Part shown: positions 10,601-25,600 of the stretch, piece after piece | Numbering within the stretch: position 1 is the stretch's first letter | How the letters are laid out: every line of letters starts with the position of its first letter | DNA from: Linepithema humile | Lineage: Eukaryota; Arthropoda; Insecta; Hymenoptera; Formicidae | Assembly (NCBI RefSeq): GCF_040581485.1 | Contig: NC_090134.1 | Span: 20,173,698 to 20,237,697, forward strand | DNA: 64,000 nucleotides | Reading direction: 5' to 3' | Translations under genes and position numbers: made by a program | Notes under the pieces: model-generated | Told to the model about the DNA's origin: nothing | Database searches by the model: none | Seen by the model: the letters and a program-made list of their open reading frames with translations, nothing else

Positions 10601-13600
10601 GTTTCTCGGCGGGCCGAGATCCGGCGCGAACACCGTGCCGTTCGGAGTGATAGCGAAGAACGGATCCTCCCCCGGTAATACGCCCTTCGTGTAGAGAGGA
10701 TCCGCGCCGTGGTCGAAGGCCGTGCTGTTACCGATGTTCTCCGCGGTGCCGTTCGGCCCGATGATCTGTACCGGTCCGCCGTCCGTGAGCTGAACCGGAA
10801 AGGGCGGCGGTACGCGCGGCCGCGCCGGGATTTTGACCTGCCGCTGGGGCGCCTTGTAATCGTCGATGGGCGGCCAGTTCGCGCCGCCGTCGGTCTGCTG
10901 CTGGCCGTCCTGCTCGTGCTCGGGAAAGTTGCCGCCTCTCAGCACCAGCACGTGGTTCTCGGCCAGCCAGATCTCCTCCTCGCCGAGACCACCCAGATTG
11001 TCAATCGTGTCCTTCGGCACCTCGGGATTGCCGAGGTAGCTGATGATGCCGGGCCGCTTCGGCCGCTCGCCGTAAATCTCGTTCTGTATGAGGCCGTACT
11101 TGCCCTCCTTGACCTGCTGAGAGAGCGTTTTCTTCTCGTCCTCGTCGTCGCCGCCGCCGCCGCCGCGAACGTTCTTCCCCTCCTTGCCGTTGCCGGCCGC
11201 CGACATGAGAATTCCATCGTCCCACAGCGGCTCGCCGCCGTCGCGGCTCTTTGTATCGACTCTTAGGTGACCCCCGATCAGATGGTGGGACACTTTCCTT
11301 CCGGGTTCCGCGGTGATTTCGTTGTTCGATTTCGTGCTGCTCGTGCCCGACGCGTGCTCCTTGCCCGATCGGTGACTAGATCCCTCGGTGCCGACGTGCC
11401 TCCTTTCCCGGTCCGTCGACGATTCCGTTATCGTCGTGCATGTCGCTATCAGTACTATTGCTAGTGGCAGCCTCCGCAGAAATAATGCGAGATGCGTCAT
11501 CTGAAAATAAATCATCTGCATTATTTATCTCGTACACGTTGTACGCATATTTTTGTAACGCGATTGGAAAGGCATTATTTTCAGCTCGCGATCGGAGCGT
11601 AGCTGTTTTTTTTTTACACTGCGCGCGCGTGAGAATATAACGGGAAAAAGCTCGTGTACATTTTGAAACGCACTTATTATGCGGGCCGACCGTGCTAATT
11701 AGATAACGCTTTTATTCTTCGCGCGAAACGATTTCTGCATTTGGGTCAGCGAAAGATTCGTCGCACAGCGCGGTAAAACGGTTTGTTCGCCACGATGACC
11801 GGAATCGCGTACATTTGTAAACGTCGGTAGACAACAGCACGCGGTTTCCAACGTATGTCAAGGATTTAATTGCGTAACGGTGTTAATTAAGTACTAAGTC
11901 ACGAACAAAAGCGTATGTTTATTCGCGTCCTAGGCAGACTACCGTCCCGCAATTTAATCTTGCGGGAACAGAATGCGCGCTACTAATGGCTTTTTCGTCT
12001 CTATTACCGTTTGACAAGTCGTGTCTGCAGAAACAACCGTAATTTCTGAAATTTTCAGCGTCTCACGGATAGTCACGAGGAGAGAGCGAGATGTAATTTC
12101 GCAACTCGAGCGTAAATATTAAAATGCTGAATAGTTTGAACGTTCGACGTATTCGCTTTCGATGCACAAGATACGCGCTCTGGGTGGGTTTTGAAAAAAT
12201 CCGAATAGATCCCGTGAGAATGGATGCTGCGAGCCGCGCGATACATCGGCGGATAATCTTCCGAGATTTCGCTCGTGCATTCGGAGCGAATTCGCTAATT
12301 CCGCCATTGGATTGCGGTGATACGAGAATGCGATAGATCGAGGGGGCTGCCACGCCTTTCGCTGGCGAACAGAGGCCGGTGAGCGGTCGACAAACATTCA
12401 CGGGTCACTGGAGTACCAGCCGACTCGTAATGACTTGCGACTGAGTAACGAACCGGCACGGCCAACATAGGTTTCCGCAAGCATACGTGGTGCACGTTCA
12501 AAGCGTTGATGCATTAGCGTCGGACACGAGCGCGCATTGCTGCAACGCGGCCGCGTAAGTTTGCGGAAGTAACGCCGGCACGAGCAACACGATAGCGCAC
12601 TTCCGACAGTCGCTCACGGACGTCGCACTTTGCCTATCTTTCTCGCCACTTTTTCTCCAAATACCTACTGGCTTCCCTTCGTTCGTTTATCTGCGATACT
12701 AGGATGCGCGTCTCCTACGCTGTTCTGATACAGTAATTAATCATTTCGGTTACTATAAATAGAAAGTCGTTATATAAATAGCATTATGCAAGCAATACGA
12801 TGTAGATCAAAATATCCGTTCGCCACAGAAATGACTAAGTATTGTATAATTGCACATTGACGCAGAATTTTTAAATATAATCTTGAGAATTTGGCAAAAT
12901 TTTTCATCGTGATTCTTACGTTAATTTCTATCGAATTCTAAAATTCACATCTACGTCCTGATTTCCCTGCAAATTCCGCGTTCGATCAAATGCGGAGACT
13001 CAAAGTATACCTTTCTTCATGCATCCGGAACGGACATACGTTTGTCAGAATTCCGGATGTGTGCTGTAATTGAATTGTCACATGCAATAATGCGCTCCTT
13101 CCGAGAACCTGCTAGACGGACAATCCAATGATGGAGACGTGAGGCGGCTTACGCGAGTGCACTCGATTTCTCCGCGTAAATAACTACTTAATCTACACGA
13201 ATTACGTGACGAAACACCGGCATTTAGCCGTGCAAGAAGAAGCAACACATAACACTCAATCACAATAGTGTGGTCAAAGTCATCATCAAATACTTAACAT
13301 TCCTGGAATGATTATTGCGGGATTCATTCCGAGTATTTTATATATTCTAATGAATTTCCCGATAATTCTCAATCATTAATTACTTCATTACAGAGTCATC
13401 CTCAACACTCGATAAACGCTTGAATTATTCAAACTTTCACGTCAATCAAAATGTCAGGAAGCGAAGAGATACACTGCAAATAATTTTCTTAATTAGTCTC
13501 GAACAATTAATTGGTAAGGAAACTTCGGAATTTCTCTTTTTTACAAAATTATCTCCGTGTCCTCGCTTCGATCCGACGTGGATATCTCCATTGTGTTCTC

Positions 13601-16600
13601 ATCGATCGCTTATTTCACGGTTCAGCATACTCACTTCGCGACATTTAAACACGACACTGCCCACACTGCGATCGAACGAGATCAGTGCTCCTTATCACAA
13701 ATCGTGTCGCCGCGCATTTCATGAATCAGACCGGTTCTCGATTGTTCTCGAGTCGCGCGCAATCTCGACGTGCATCGCACAGATAAGTCACGTAGGATAA
13801 TTTTCCCACGAATCAACGTTCTCCTCGCGGAGGGACGCACGGCAATTTTACGCACTGACAGGCACGTTTTCGATATTTCGATCGGTGCAATAGACGATAA
13901 GAAAACCGTGTCGGGCTTGAACGGAATCGCGGCGCGACCGCTCGAACCGGCATGGTACACGTGACTGGTGGATTTTCATCACCCTCTCTCGGTGCGCCGG
14001 GCCCCCAAGGACGTTCGTCGGGGAAGGTGGAGCCATTTCTAGGCGATACGCGCGCGATGGAAAGGAGGAAGTCGCGGCCGATTCGTACGATTAACGGTCA
14101 TAATTAGTTCGTTACTTGTTGGCTGGCATTATTTCAACGTCGCTCATTACCCGAGGATGTTTCACGCGCGACTATCCTCGCGTACGGCGCACACGTAACT
14201 TCGAAGGGACGGATGTAACAAACGCCGGGATGTCTTCGTCGGGTCCTTTCACTTCGCGGCAAATCGGCCATTGTGCTTACTTTCCAGAATACAACAACTC
14301 ACGTGACAGGCGGCGAAAGAATCGCGTGCATTTGCCTGAATTATCCACGCGCGATTGCCCAACCATTCGGCAAAGTACTTTTTGTACCGGTAGTAAAACG
14401 CGCGATTCTCATAAATCACGTCGATTCCGTTGCTGCGCAACGCGCGATTCTTGCCCGCGAAGCTCGCTGAATAGACAGTTCTCGGGTCATTCGGCGAAAT
14501 TGGGACTTGAACGCTCGTGATCCGATTAGGCCGCTCGGGTCTTGTCGGCCGCTCGAATTGCCTGCCCGAATAATCGCATATCTCCCGCGCAAAAAAGCAA
14601 TTTGACTTTGTAGGAGAGACATTGCGCAATGGGCGGGTCTTGTATGTCGCCGAAATGAAGGCAGTTTCGCGAGATGAAAGTCGAAGGATTTTTCGAAAGG
14701 TGATGCAAGACGGCCGCTGGCAGGTGCCGTTACATTGCCCGCGCAATGGTGAGGCCTGCTCTAGTAAACGCTCAGGAATCGGGCTTTGCGACCGCTTGGC
14801 GATCGACAGCGGAGATCGCTTCGATCTCACTCGCCAAATTGGAAAATGTCGGAAACTATTCTCGAGATAGACGTGGTAATAATTACGACGCTCACGCGAG
14901 GGCTTTGCTGGGAAACTCGAAGACAAGAATTATCTCCTTCCTGATTATTAGAGGTGTGTTTCTCGATCGCTACAGAATTCACCGCGATTTCGTACTTGTC
15001 GTAATTAGTATATTTACATCGTTATAATATTGATAATTCTTGTTTAAAAAAAAATTCTCACACTCGGTTACAACATTCATGCATGCAAGTCGGATTGTTC
15101 GAACGCAATTTTCCTCGGTCTTATTAATATCCAGGATCATAACTCGACCTTGGATACGGTCCATCAAAGGTGTCCCACGATTACGGTAAAACGGCATTGA
15201 ACCATCGCACTAGTTCCGCGAGAGTGAAAGGCGTGGCGGAACGAGATCTTTGCAGAGCAGCCTCGCGTTGATTCATCAGATGGGCATTATTCGTTAAGTC
15301 GATCGTATCGATCGTAACATACTTTGCATCTGGGTTGCACAGTTGCCATTTCAAGCGGGAGACATCTATTTTCGTCATATTATCGGAAATACGATCTCGC
15401 GAGTTGAATATTTTGAAAATGCAATTGACTGGAAATTATCGATTTCTGTTATTCATGGTTCGCCGATGAGCGTATCGTAACGCCGGCCGCGCTGACGCGC
15501 CAGCACGTAAGAGTCGCGGATCTACCGTTATCCAATTGAATTTACGCTTTCAACTACTTTCCTTTTTGTTTCGCGTTGTGCTCGCTGAGCAGCATTAATT
15601 CCTCGACACCGCCGACGAGCGACTTTCAGCGCGTCGCTCGCATAACGATTTTATAAGCGCGTGCGAAAAACTTTTGGGGTACGTAATACTTTGGGGTCAA
15701 AATCGGTCGACCGGTCACGCCTTCGTTCACCGGAAATTGATAATTGACTTTGAAGGATATCCGGTGTGTGACACACCTTGTATGCAAATGCTTCTTTATT
15801 TAATAAATTTCTATTGACAAAATTATGGATATTATGCTTAAAGCGTGCTATTTTCTGTGTTAAACTCGAGATATCGCGTTGTACGGTACATTATTTCCGA
15901 GTGTACAGTTTGTTATATTTTTTACCGAACCCGCATATTTGCGTAAGAGCGATAAAACAGGAGAAAGTTAAAACATGAATACGAAATGTCTCAATGGAAA
16001 TTATCCCGATCACTTTCAGATGCAAGGATAAGTGATTATCTACGTTACCTAGACACTCGATAGGTACGCTGCACTTGATGCCATATATTAATGTATCGCT
16101 TCGGGCTACGAGTACTTGTGAATTAAATTAGCACGCCGGAAACATTATTACTTCACTTTCTGCTATATATATATACATCGTACATACTTTCTTGCAGCCT
16201 TAAAGCGATTTAGAACGTAAGAACTTAACATCTCTATCGTTTCTTTTTAGAAAAACATATTTCATTCAATATATAAATTAATTGAAAAGACAATTGCGCT
16301 TTCGAAACTCATTAAATTTCGAAAGCAAAAAAGTAGGTCCATTTATTAGTTCAATAATATTCCATAAAAAAAGCTCACTTGCGATGTGCTGCTATTTCAT
16401 CGTTCGATAGCTTACAATTTTCCGTCCGCTCGCACGAGGGTTAATCCGCGAGGTCGCGACGAAGTGTTCAATTTATAAATTTGCCGCATCACGCGGCGTT
16501 CGCGCAGCATCGCGTGGAACGATGACGATTTATCATGCGAATCGTTCGGAGTGAATCCCCCGACTCCGCGTGGAAGAAATCGGCGACGCGATCGGCGCCG

Positions 16601-19600
16601 ATCACGGCGCCGTCGGAACGACAGGGAAGAGTAATACTCGGAGTGGAACACCTTGGCATTGACCGGCTTGCTCCGCCGAGGTAACCCGCGCGCTTGCATA
16701 ATCTGCTCGTCTCGTTCATCCCGGGGCAGCTCTCTCACGCCGGGTTACGGCATCGGCTGCATCTCGCGGCAGGTTTGCTCTTTTGAGATAGCTCTCGCCG
16801 GTAATTGTTCACGTACCGAGGCTATCTTGACGGCGCGTGTACACGCGAAACGCGCCGGACGGCACTCGAGTCGGCGTTTCCTGTCTCATCGCAAACACAT
16901 TCCATTTTTGTTTATCGACAGAAAGTGTAGATGGAATGACAAATACACGTGTGTCCCGCTATTATTAGAAGTTCTGGAGACTCAAATGTGAAGTTGACGC
17001 GTTATATAAGCTGATTGTTCCCTCGACATTTCCTCGACAGGCTAATTTCATTTCTTCGGGCTGATTTTATTTATTTGGATAATTAGCTAATTTATCCTTT
17101 CCGCAGAGACAGAATTATGATCAAGGCGGGCCGGAAGTTTCATCTGGGAAATTATCCTGAGATAAATTATTGCGAATGGAAATAGTTTCTATATTGATTA
17201 TATAGTTTTCAAATATCTTATGCGCAAATAAATTATAATGACGGCGATACTTGAAATATATAATTGCATAATTGACATTGCAAATCATATAAAGTGATAC
17301 ATAATTTTGCCATTTTGACAGATTATTGATCATTTGCATTTTTTTAATGATCTTTAATCACTACTTATGCTTCTACTTTGTTGCCGAAGAATTATATTCA
17401 TTAATATTCACAATGAAATTTGCATAGCATCGATAGTTCTTCGATCGATATAATTTTATAGCAAATCTCGTGATATACGATATGCATTTGTGTAAGAATG
17501 ATAGAAGGTAGTTCATGGCAGAGTATGGGCAATACCGGTTTATGTTTTGCACGTTAACAGTCGTCCGCGCTGGTCAGACAAGGTTAACGGCCCAATTTCG
17601 GAACACGAGGCGATTGCCAATGCTCGCCTTGATTTTTCCCGACAAATTTCAGCGAAACGTTTCGAAAACGAGCAAATTTAAGCGTATCAAGTATTTTTAT
17701 TAAATTGCATTCAACGATTTATAGCGAATAATATGAGAACCATTATATTTTATTCGATCAAATTACGCGTTATAAAGTAAGATACGTGATCGCAATTCCA
17801 AGAAATTCGAGGAAGATTGTGATTTCGGTTTTTATTTTCCTCTTAAAAGAAAATTACATGGTCGATTCTCAGGGTTATCGTAATTCTGGCACGTGTTCTC
17901 AATTTTTGGCAATAATATTCTTCGAGAAATCCTTTCGCGCGACGACCTTCATGCCTTAAGGTTGCCGAAGTCGCGAAAAATTCGAAAAAAGAAAAAAAAA
18001 AAAAAAAAAAAACAGATCGAGCCGCAATGCGCGGTAATGCTCGCACAACGACCGCAGACCTTCGTGGCGCAATAATTCGTACAATAAATATATCTTCGCT
18101 AATTTCATCAGCGTGTTAGCTCTGCGTTTTCAGCTCGCACTGATCCGACCGTTCACCTTCATCATAGATAAGAACTGTAAATCTTGCAACATACTCTCGA
18201 GTGTACTTTAAGATGTAAAGTTACTCTTCGAGTTCTCTCGAGAACTTGTTCCTTTGAGAAACCACTTTGCAGACTCAATTTTTATTGACGAAAATATTGA
18301 CAATCTTCAATCTGTGATTGCAAAGTTGGAAATAATTTTTTAAACAAAAAAAAATAGTTTCTAAATTATGATTTTTGGTGTTTTCAATTCTATTTTAAGT
18401 TCAATTCTGTTTTCAGTAAAAAAATATGCTTGACTTCTAAAAAGATGTTATGTTAATGGGATTCTCGCATTTTTAATTGGAAAGAATTATAATATATTCA
18501 GACATATATGAAGAAAGGTTCACGCCGATGAAATTAGCGAAGATATATTTATTAAATTTTTTGCTAATTGCTTTCAACGCGCTGTATATCTGCGATCACT
18601 CGAGTCTCAATGAGTTATCGTTCAATTAACACGAAGGACAATCACGATTTTAAAGCGTTTGCAAAACAGACGGGCGATGAGACGCCGTCATTGGAATTCG
18701 CACTTGGGATTCCTGCCGATTGTTTTCTCATACTAATCAGCCGGCTAATCCTAACGCTAATCGCGCGCACATCGGATTTCAAATCAAACAGGTTTATCCC
18801 ATACGGTGAATCACAGTCCGGGCATTTAGACGACCGTGTCTTTTACGGCGCACGTGGCGAATTTTCCATTTTTATCCGCGTTCCTCGGCTCGCGCCGCGC
18901 CGTTTCGCACTTGCGTGCATTCCCACGCCTGCACCAGCCGTCAGCTGCAAGTTAGGCACCGCTACGTACAATTAAGGACGATCACTCGGCGAGAGGGGAA
19001 GCTGGGTCGCGCAAGGTCGCGCCCAAGGCTCCGCCGACAATCTTGTTCGTCGTGTTGTCGTTCGTTACGAAGGTCCGCGATCGGAGAATGCATTCGCGAA
19101 AAGGACACCGCGTGTGAAATATTTTCAGTTCAAGTATGTTCTTTTAATCAGCGTGGCGAGTAACGCGATATTATTTTTTATATAATGTAGAATTATCGAT
19201 GCAGCATCAATCGCGATGCCAATTCTACAATTTTAGAAAAAAAAAGATATCTAATACGAATATTTATACAATTATCTCTTTTCTCCGATTGCGCTCTGTG
19301 GCTTTCATCATGTTATCCGTCCGTAACAAATGCTCGGTTACTTGCCGCGCGCATAATACGATACATTTGCGTATAATATCGCCATATTGTATTCGATACT
19401 ACATTTTCGCCGAGGAATCGAAAAGTTACCCATTACTGATCTCTCGAGAAACACGCGACACACGACTTTCCCCGGCTGCTATTTTTTTCATTCTACGACT
19501 TCATGCTTGAATTGCATAACGAATTGATAAGCGGTTGCGGTTTACCGGTGCTAGAAATGCCGTGCAAATAGTACGATACACTGTCGATCTTCAATATCCG

Positions 19601-22600
19601 CGATCAACGTCTGATTTCCATAAAAAAACAAAAGACTAAACTTCACTCTGCGTCACGATTATTTTTGCCTTCGCGCCATCAATTCGCGCATTCGCGAAAA
19701 CGGAATTATGCAATTCACTTTCTGAATGCACGATGATACTCTGACTGGTTTGAACAGTGGATCATAAAGTCGATCACGTCATGATAGCCAATGGCCATTT
19801 ATGCCGATTTATTATCTCTTTCCTTTTCCCGTGCCGAGGATAGCTATCACGCGCCAGATACGTAACACAACCAGAGTGCAAACTAGCATTCGATCTTCGA
19901 TCGATGAACTTCCTAACAGCGTGATTTCGTTGTGCTGTATGCATTTTCGAACGATGCGAGAAATTGATCGCTCCTACGCTCTAGATTTCGTTTGCTTTGA
20001 TTTCTGAATGTTTTTTCGAAAGCAAAGTTGTGGTGAAAGCGATTGGCCGATAAATCGCTCGATCGTACGTTACAATTGATAAAACGAGATGAAAATAATT
20101 AGACACATCGAGAACGCATTAAGCCGCGGCAGCGGTATCGCCGGATGTTCTAACTTTCGCAAGCGCGCGATCGACCGGATATTCTGTGCGCCTCGAGCGA
20201 AATGCGTAAGTATCGCGGGAACCACTGACAGCACCTTCCGTTTCATTCCGCGATATAAGTTCTAATAACATTCAATTCCGAATACACGGATGTAGAGAGA
20301 AATCTGCAGAAAATGAAGTTTTTATGAACAGATTTTATGGAGAAAAGTGGAACACTTGATGAATCTGGAAAATTATTTAGACAACCTAGTTGTTACGTGC
20401 GAATTATATCCATTTGTTTATATTGAATTGTTAAAGTATTTGATAGAAGATACACGTCGCAAATTAGAGAACTGCTCTCCCTGCTGCTGCGGACGGCGAT
20501 GGATACACAATAATGACCGACATCCGCATGGCGCACGATGACCGTGTGCATTATAATTAATGTTTCTCGGAAGACCTCCTAAACCTTCGCTTCGGCCAGA
20601 AGATAAATGGCACAGATAAGCATATTAAGACGAATGAATGAGGGATACACGGAGTCAACCATGCATTATTAAGAGTGTCGTATAATCGGAGAAAAAAATC
20701 TACGACTTAGAAAATTTCCAATCACGAGATCTACGAGGGTCACGTCAGCTGTGCAGCTGCACAGCTTGCGGTACTCGTTATTTTTTAAATCTTCAACAAT
20801 ACATTTCTAAACTTTTTTTAAGACCTCGAGACGCAAATTCGTTTCTCGTAGCGGTATTATTTATTTAACTAAACAATTGTGTACGTTAGTTTTGTTCAAG
20901 AAATTGAATTTTGATTCCGAGCTTGATAATCAGGCACGATAATCTGTAATTCTTCGGAAAATTACTGTAATGACCGATTTTTAAACACAAAAATTACACA
21001 AAATAGTTTAAATTAAATATTCTCGCCGCACATCGAAAATGCACTCACGATCGTCTAGAATGCCGCGTATCGTCTTCGGCTAAGAGTCTCCCTCGGTGCG
21101 CTCCGGACAGCCGGCTGCTTCAGGCACATGTATCGCGCTCCGACGGGTTCATCCGTACAATCGGGCGCGATCGCACGCGCGAAGGAAGTCTCAACGAGGA
21201 TTATTCGCCTTATTGGCGTATCCCTACTCTCATAACACACTGTTGCGAACCGTGCGTTGTCTCGCCGGATGCACCCACTGCACTTGGACGACGATGCACG
21301 AGCGAGTAGCGGCCTGCGCCGCGTGACCGGTGATCTTTATATCGGTGGATCCTACTGGCCCTGCGCCAGTGTCATCCCACTCTGTAGTCCCGCGACGCGA
21401 CCCGACGCGACGCGACGCGCGACGCGACGCGACTTTTGCAACTCGACGGCCGAGATATTCGCGCGCGATATTCGCGCATTCGGAGCGCACGTATACGCAC
21501 ACCTCGGTCACGCTGTATCGCACTGAGGTGCGCTGCTTGCGCGCCTCGCCTGAGGTAGGGAACACCGCGTGTGTGCAATGTCGCCGATCGCTCCTACGAC
21601 TGGCCGGCCAAAGGCATCGTCCTGTAACGTTCGGCGCACCTCGCACGCCCTTCCTTTTTCACGTCGGTTTCGCGGTCCCTCCCCTCGGTCTTACCTCCTG
21701 TCCAAATTGAGGGGCACGACGGGCGGGAAAAGTTCCTTCCGTCGCCTACGCGTCGGAGGTTCCTGCGGATTGCGCATCGCCCTTGCAAAGCGGAGCCGCT
21801 CAATTGCGACGCGATGCTTCGCGTTTCGATAAGCCGAGATCATGCATTAATGAACGGTATATAGCCGACCTATTTTTTTCCGATGAAACTACGCCATCAT
21901 CCTAAAATACTTTAGCCGACCTGATCTTGTCCTCTAATATATATATCAGTCTCTTTTGACATTTTTCGCGCAACGATGGCGGCGTTGAAATAAAAATTAA
22001 AATGAGAGATTTAAGTAATAAACTTGTAATCATTATTCATTATCAGAAAAACATCTTTCGGAGGTGCATTTGAATATTTATGCTCATGCGATCATTTGTG
22101 CTATAAATATGCATAGGCAATTTATTGCTCGCGCATTGCGCTTGTAAAAATCAAGATTCCCCGCTTTTGAACGTGTAAGCGTTCTATAAGCGTTTTATGT
22201 TGTTTTAATGATCCGAAACGGTCGCGACGATCTTTACTTGTCTATGCCAGCACCGCGATCGCATCCGTGCGAGACGAAAATGGGAACGGGAAAACCTACT
22301 TCTTGCCGAATGACGCTGTTCGCAGACGCAAAAAGCGCGCGTCTCTTTATTAGATACCAGAAATTCCATTTCGATCTCTTTGTTTCTCATGAATCTTTAA
22401 TTTTGCATAGTAAATGAAATATGCGTTCGACGCGGATGATAAAAAGTGTGCAGTTGTGTGAGATAGTAAACAAAATATCATTTATCTTACGTCAGCATCA
22501 CAGTTCGTTTAATATACTCATGCTACGTCAATTTAGATTCTGTTATATATTATATAATGAATATATATTACATATTATCTGTTAGACAGTCGTATGTGCG

Positions 22601-25600
22601 ATAAGATCCAAATTTAAGTAAGAACTTTCACGCGGCTTTCACTGAGAAGTCACGGTTCATTAACGGAAAATAATTTGCAGATATATCAATGCTGCTTTGC
22701 GCGCAAAAAGAACAAGCGAATTCATAACCACACGTTATCCGTATCTAATTCACCTTAGTATCCAACGTGAACGCCGTGTCTACACCTTGTCCCGCAGCTA
22801 ATAACGAGCGTAGAAACAGATACCGCGACGATTCCGCGAGTAATGGTGTCACTCATAAGTAATCGCCTTGCGTGAACGTGAGACGCGCCAATCGCATATC
22901 AATTGCTTGCAGAAAGACAGTCCAACGACGCCGATATGAAACCAGTTTATGAATGACGCAGTAGTACGCATTATTTTATTTGTGACAGTCAGCGACACAG
23001 TTGCACGCGTAGAACGAATATTGAAACATTACGATACTGATTTTAGCAACTCGATAAAAATTTCCGCTTTATTTGCGCTTTATTCGATGTTTGTTGACTC
23101 AAGACGCTGGTGAGAAGTGCGTTACTCGTCGCTAAAAATATTCTCTCGTGGAGTTATTGCACGGGAAATCCTACTGGACATTAATTGCGAAATCGATATA
23201 TTGTGCGGTAAAGATACGAATCTATTTGCATATAAAGAATCGAAAAGAGTGATATTTCATCGTGCTAATCACGCGCGACAGGCGATGCACGAAAGTTCGA
23301 CTGAATACTTGCCGATCAATTTTCGACTGACCGAAGCAAAATTGATTTTATGTTACCAAAAAAATTTCAAAGTTAAAATCAGGCGTGTTTTTTTTCAATA
23401 TTATATCGTGTCATAAGTAGAATGCATAATAAAGCAAGAGATAAATTATATATTACGCTTTTTAATATAAAACGTAATGCTGCATTTTCTATATTCATCG
23501 AACCGAACGAAATCGATTTATTTCACTCGATCGCCGATAATCTATTTATTGCCAATGCTGTATCGAATACGAATCAACCGTTTCATACGGCCAAATTTGG
23601 AGAATGTGCGAGATCGCGCTACGTTTAACGATACAATTACGAATCACGTCCTTTCGCGACGTCGTCATTGTATTCTCGGACTGTGACGGCATCGTTCAAG
23701 CCGTCACTGTGACGTCCCGCGTGACACATGGTTGTCGGTCTCGCATCCGACGAACTCCATGATGAAAAGATATTTTTAAGATATCGTTCATTCATACGCG
23801 TGCGTTTTTCCCACGAGCGCTTTGAGTCAGCGGGCAAGGTCGTCTCGTCCTGGATAGAGTCCGTTTCGCGCTTCGAGGAAGAATCGCCGTTGCGAGTGAT
23901 CCACGCGCACAAAACGGTGGCGCGCTTTTTTCGGACCGTCGGGCCGCGTGTGAGTCATCGGAAGAGATCCGTGGCATTATCAAGGTCTCGGCATATCGTC
24001 GTCCTTCGCAAAATCGATTTTTAGACGCCGCGTTGTCGTCCTGTCATAAAGCCGTCCAAGCGCAGTTTCTTTGTGCGCTTCTGCATTCTCAGAGACCGAG
24101 AAGAATATATTGGTCAGGGAGATTGATCGCGAGAGTGTCCTACCTGGAAGAAAAGGTGACCCTGAGGAATCTCGCGTGTCAAAAACAATTATTTTACTAC
24201 AATGACTTATCACGGCACTTTGAAATCGCTTCGTCAACACTTTTAATCAGTAATATTCTTGCTTGTTATATTTCAGTCGTTTATTGCGAATTGATTCTTC
24301 ATTTTTTTGTAATTGATCGTTAAGCTTTGTATGGATTCTTTTACAGTAACAGCTGCTTTTGATAGCAGCTTCGCTTCTAAATTTTTTATCATATATGGAT
24401 ATTATTTGTTGCGCTAATTTATCATTAATTGATCTACATTCGAGTTTGAGGCACAGTTTTTCTAAACGAGTAACATTGATATTAAATGAGGACACTAAAT
24501 CAGGGCAGTGGACAAAAAAGGTAGTTTTTGCCACCCATTCGTGAGGTCAGAGAGATGCTATTTTGTCAATACGATTAATAATATATGCCGAACATGGTCG
24601 GATGCAGCTCCACTTACTGACATTTCGCAGTTGCATCGCCGTGGTAGATCAATGCGCAGACGAATAAAGTGTCAAATAGCGAATAGCTTTATTATTATAA
24701 GGTCGGATGTTATTAACCTTTATTAAAAATATACGAGAGACACGAGTACAAACTTCGGAGAGTGCAGATATAATCTTCTATTGTTCAGTCAACCTTAGTT
24801 CGTGCTTATTAATACGTGAGATTGACGGGAACAGTTTCGCTGATGCACAATCACGTTGAATTAACCTCCTAACGCGCCATTGTATTTATTGTGATTTATA
24901 TCGTGCTTTCAATCTTGAATTTTAGACTAAAGGTGGGAATGAGCTTGGTTGGAAAGTGGATGGAAATCACGAGAGAAAATTACTCGAAAGATTTTTTTCC
25001 AAAGTACTTCCTGAGAATCGTCTTAGAGTATGACACTACAAGATCATGGTGAAAATTTCACTTTCAATCTTCTTTCAATGTCTTTGCTTCCTTCACCGTC
25101 GCACTTTTATATTAGCGCGATTGTTCCGAGCACTATATTCATTATTTTAATTTCATTCTCACTGAGAAATTTTAAGTTAATCTTATGAAAATTGTAGCAT
25201 TTAATTCGAAATCGACGGCGTAAACACATTAATCGAAAAGAAATTTCAAAATCAAAAAGCTGATACTACGTCACGTTCGATTTCAATCAATCTTGTATGA
25301 TTACACGGGACGCACGACATATAAATATAAGTACGCAACCGTTATACAACTAAACGTTATACAACTAAAATTATATACTATAATAGCGTAATGCTTGACG
25401 ATTTTTTTACTTCCTGTTTTGCTTGCTTCGCGTAACTATACGAAATTTTATGTAATTAAAGAAGATTTACTTACTTTTGATTATTAAAATAGTTATAATC
25501 TTCATATTTCTTACGGACAATTTTTCTTACGGACAACTTACAATCAAACTTGATTTCAAGTGTTGAAGAAAGATCATTTGTCATAAGTTTACATTTTGCC

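Larger units (their letters stand above)
11501..21000. other. Intronic sequence upstream of the nested gene
   Basis: The polypyrimidine tract and AG just above 11500 on the minus strand show that the nested gene has at least one more 5' exon at a higher coordinate, but I could not locate it. ORFs here are short, overlap on both strands and lack codon or domain signal. A tract of about 21 A sits at 17992-18012. Nothing else is supportable. Confidence 0.4.

Noticed and set aside
8375..10678. A 767-codon plus-strand ORF opposite the nested secreted-protein gene, plus other plus-strand ORFs at 10709-11464
   Set aside because: It is the antisense shadow of a GC-rich exon: Arg/Val/Leu-rich translation, no domains, while the minus strand gives a signal peptide and structured repeats.
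21230..21832. Several overlapping ORFs on both strands in the CpG-rich patch
   Set aside because: Arg/Ser/Ala-rich translations in up to four frames at once, as expected from low stop density in GC-rich DNA.
24247..24534. 95-codon minus-strand open frame with protein-like look
   Set aside because: It has no ATG at all (it opens with GTG after a TGA), no splice support and no recognisable family.
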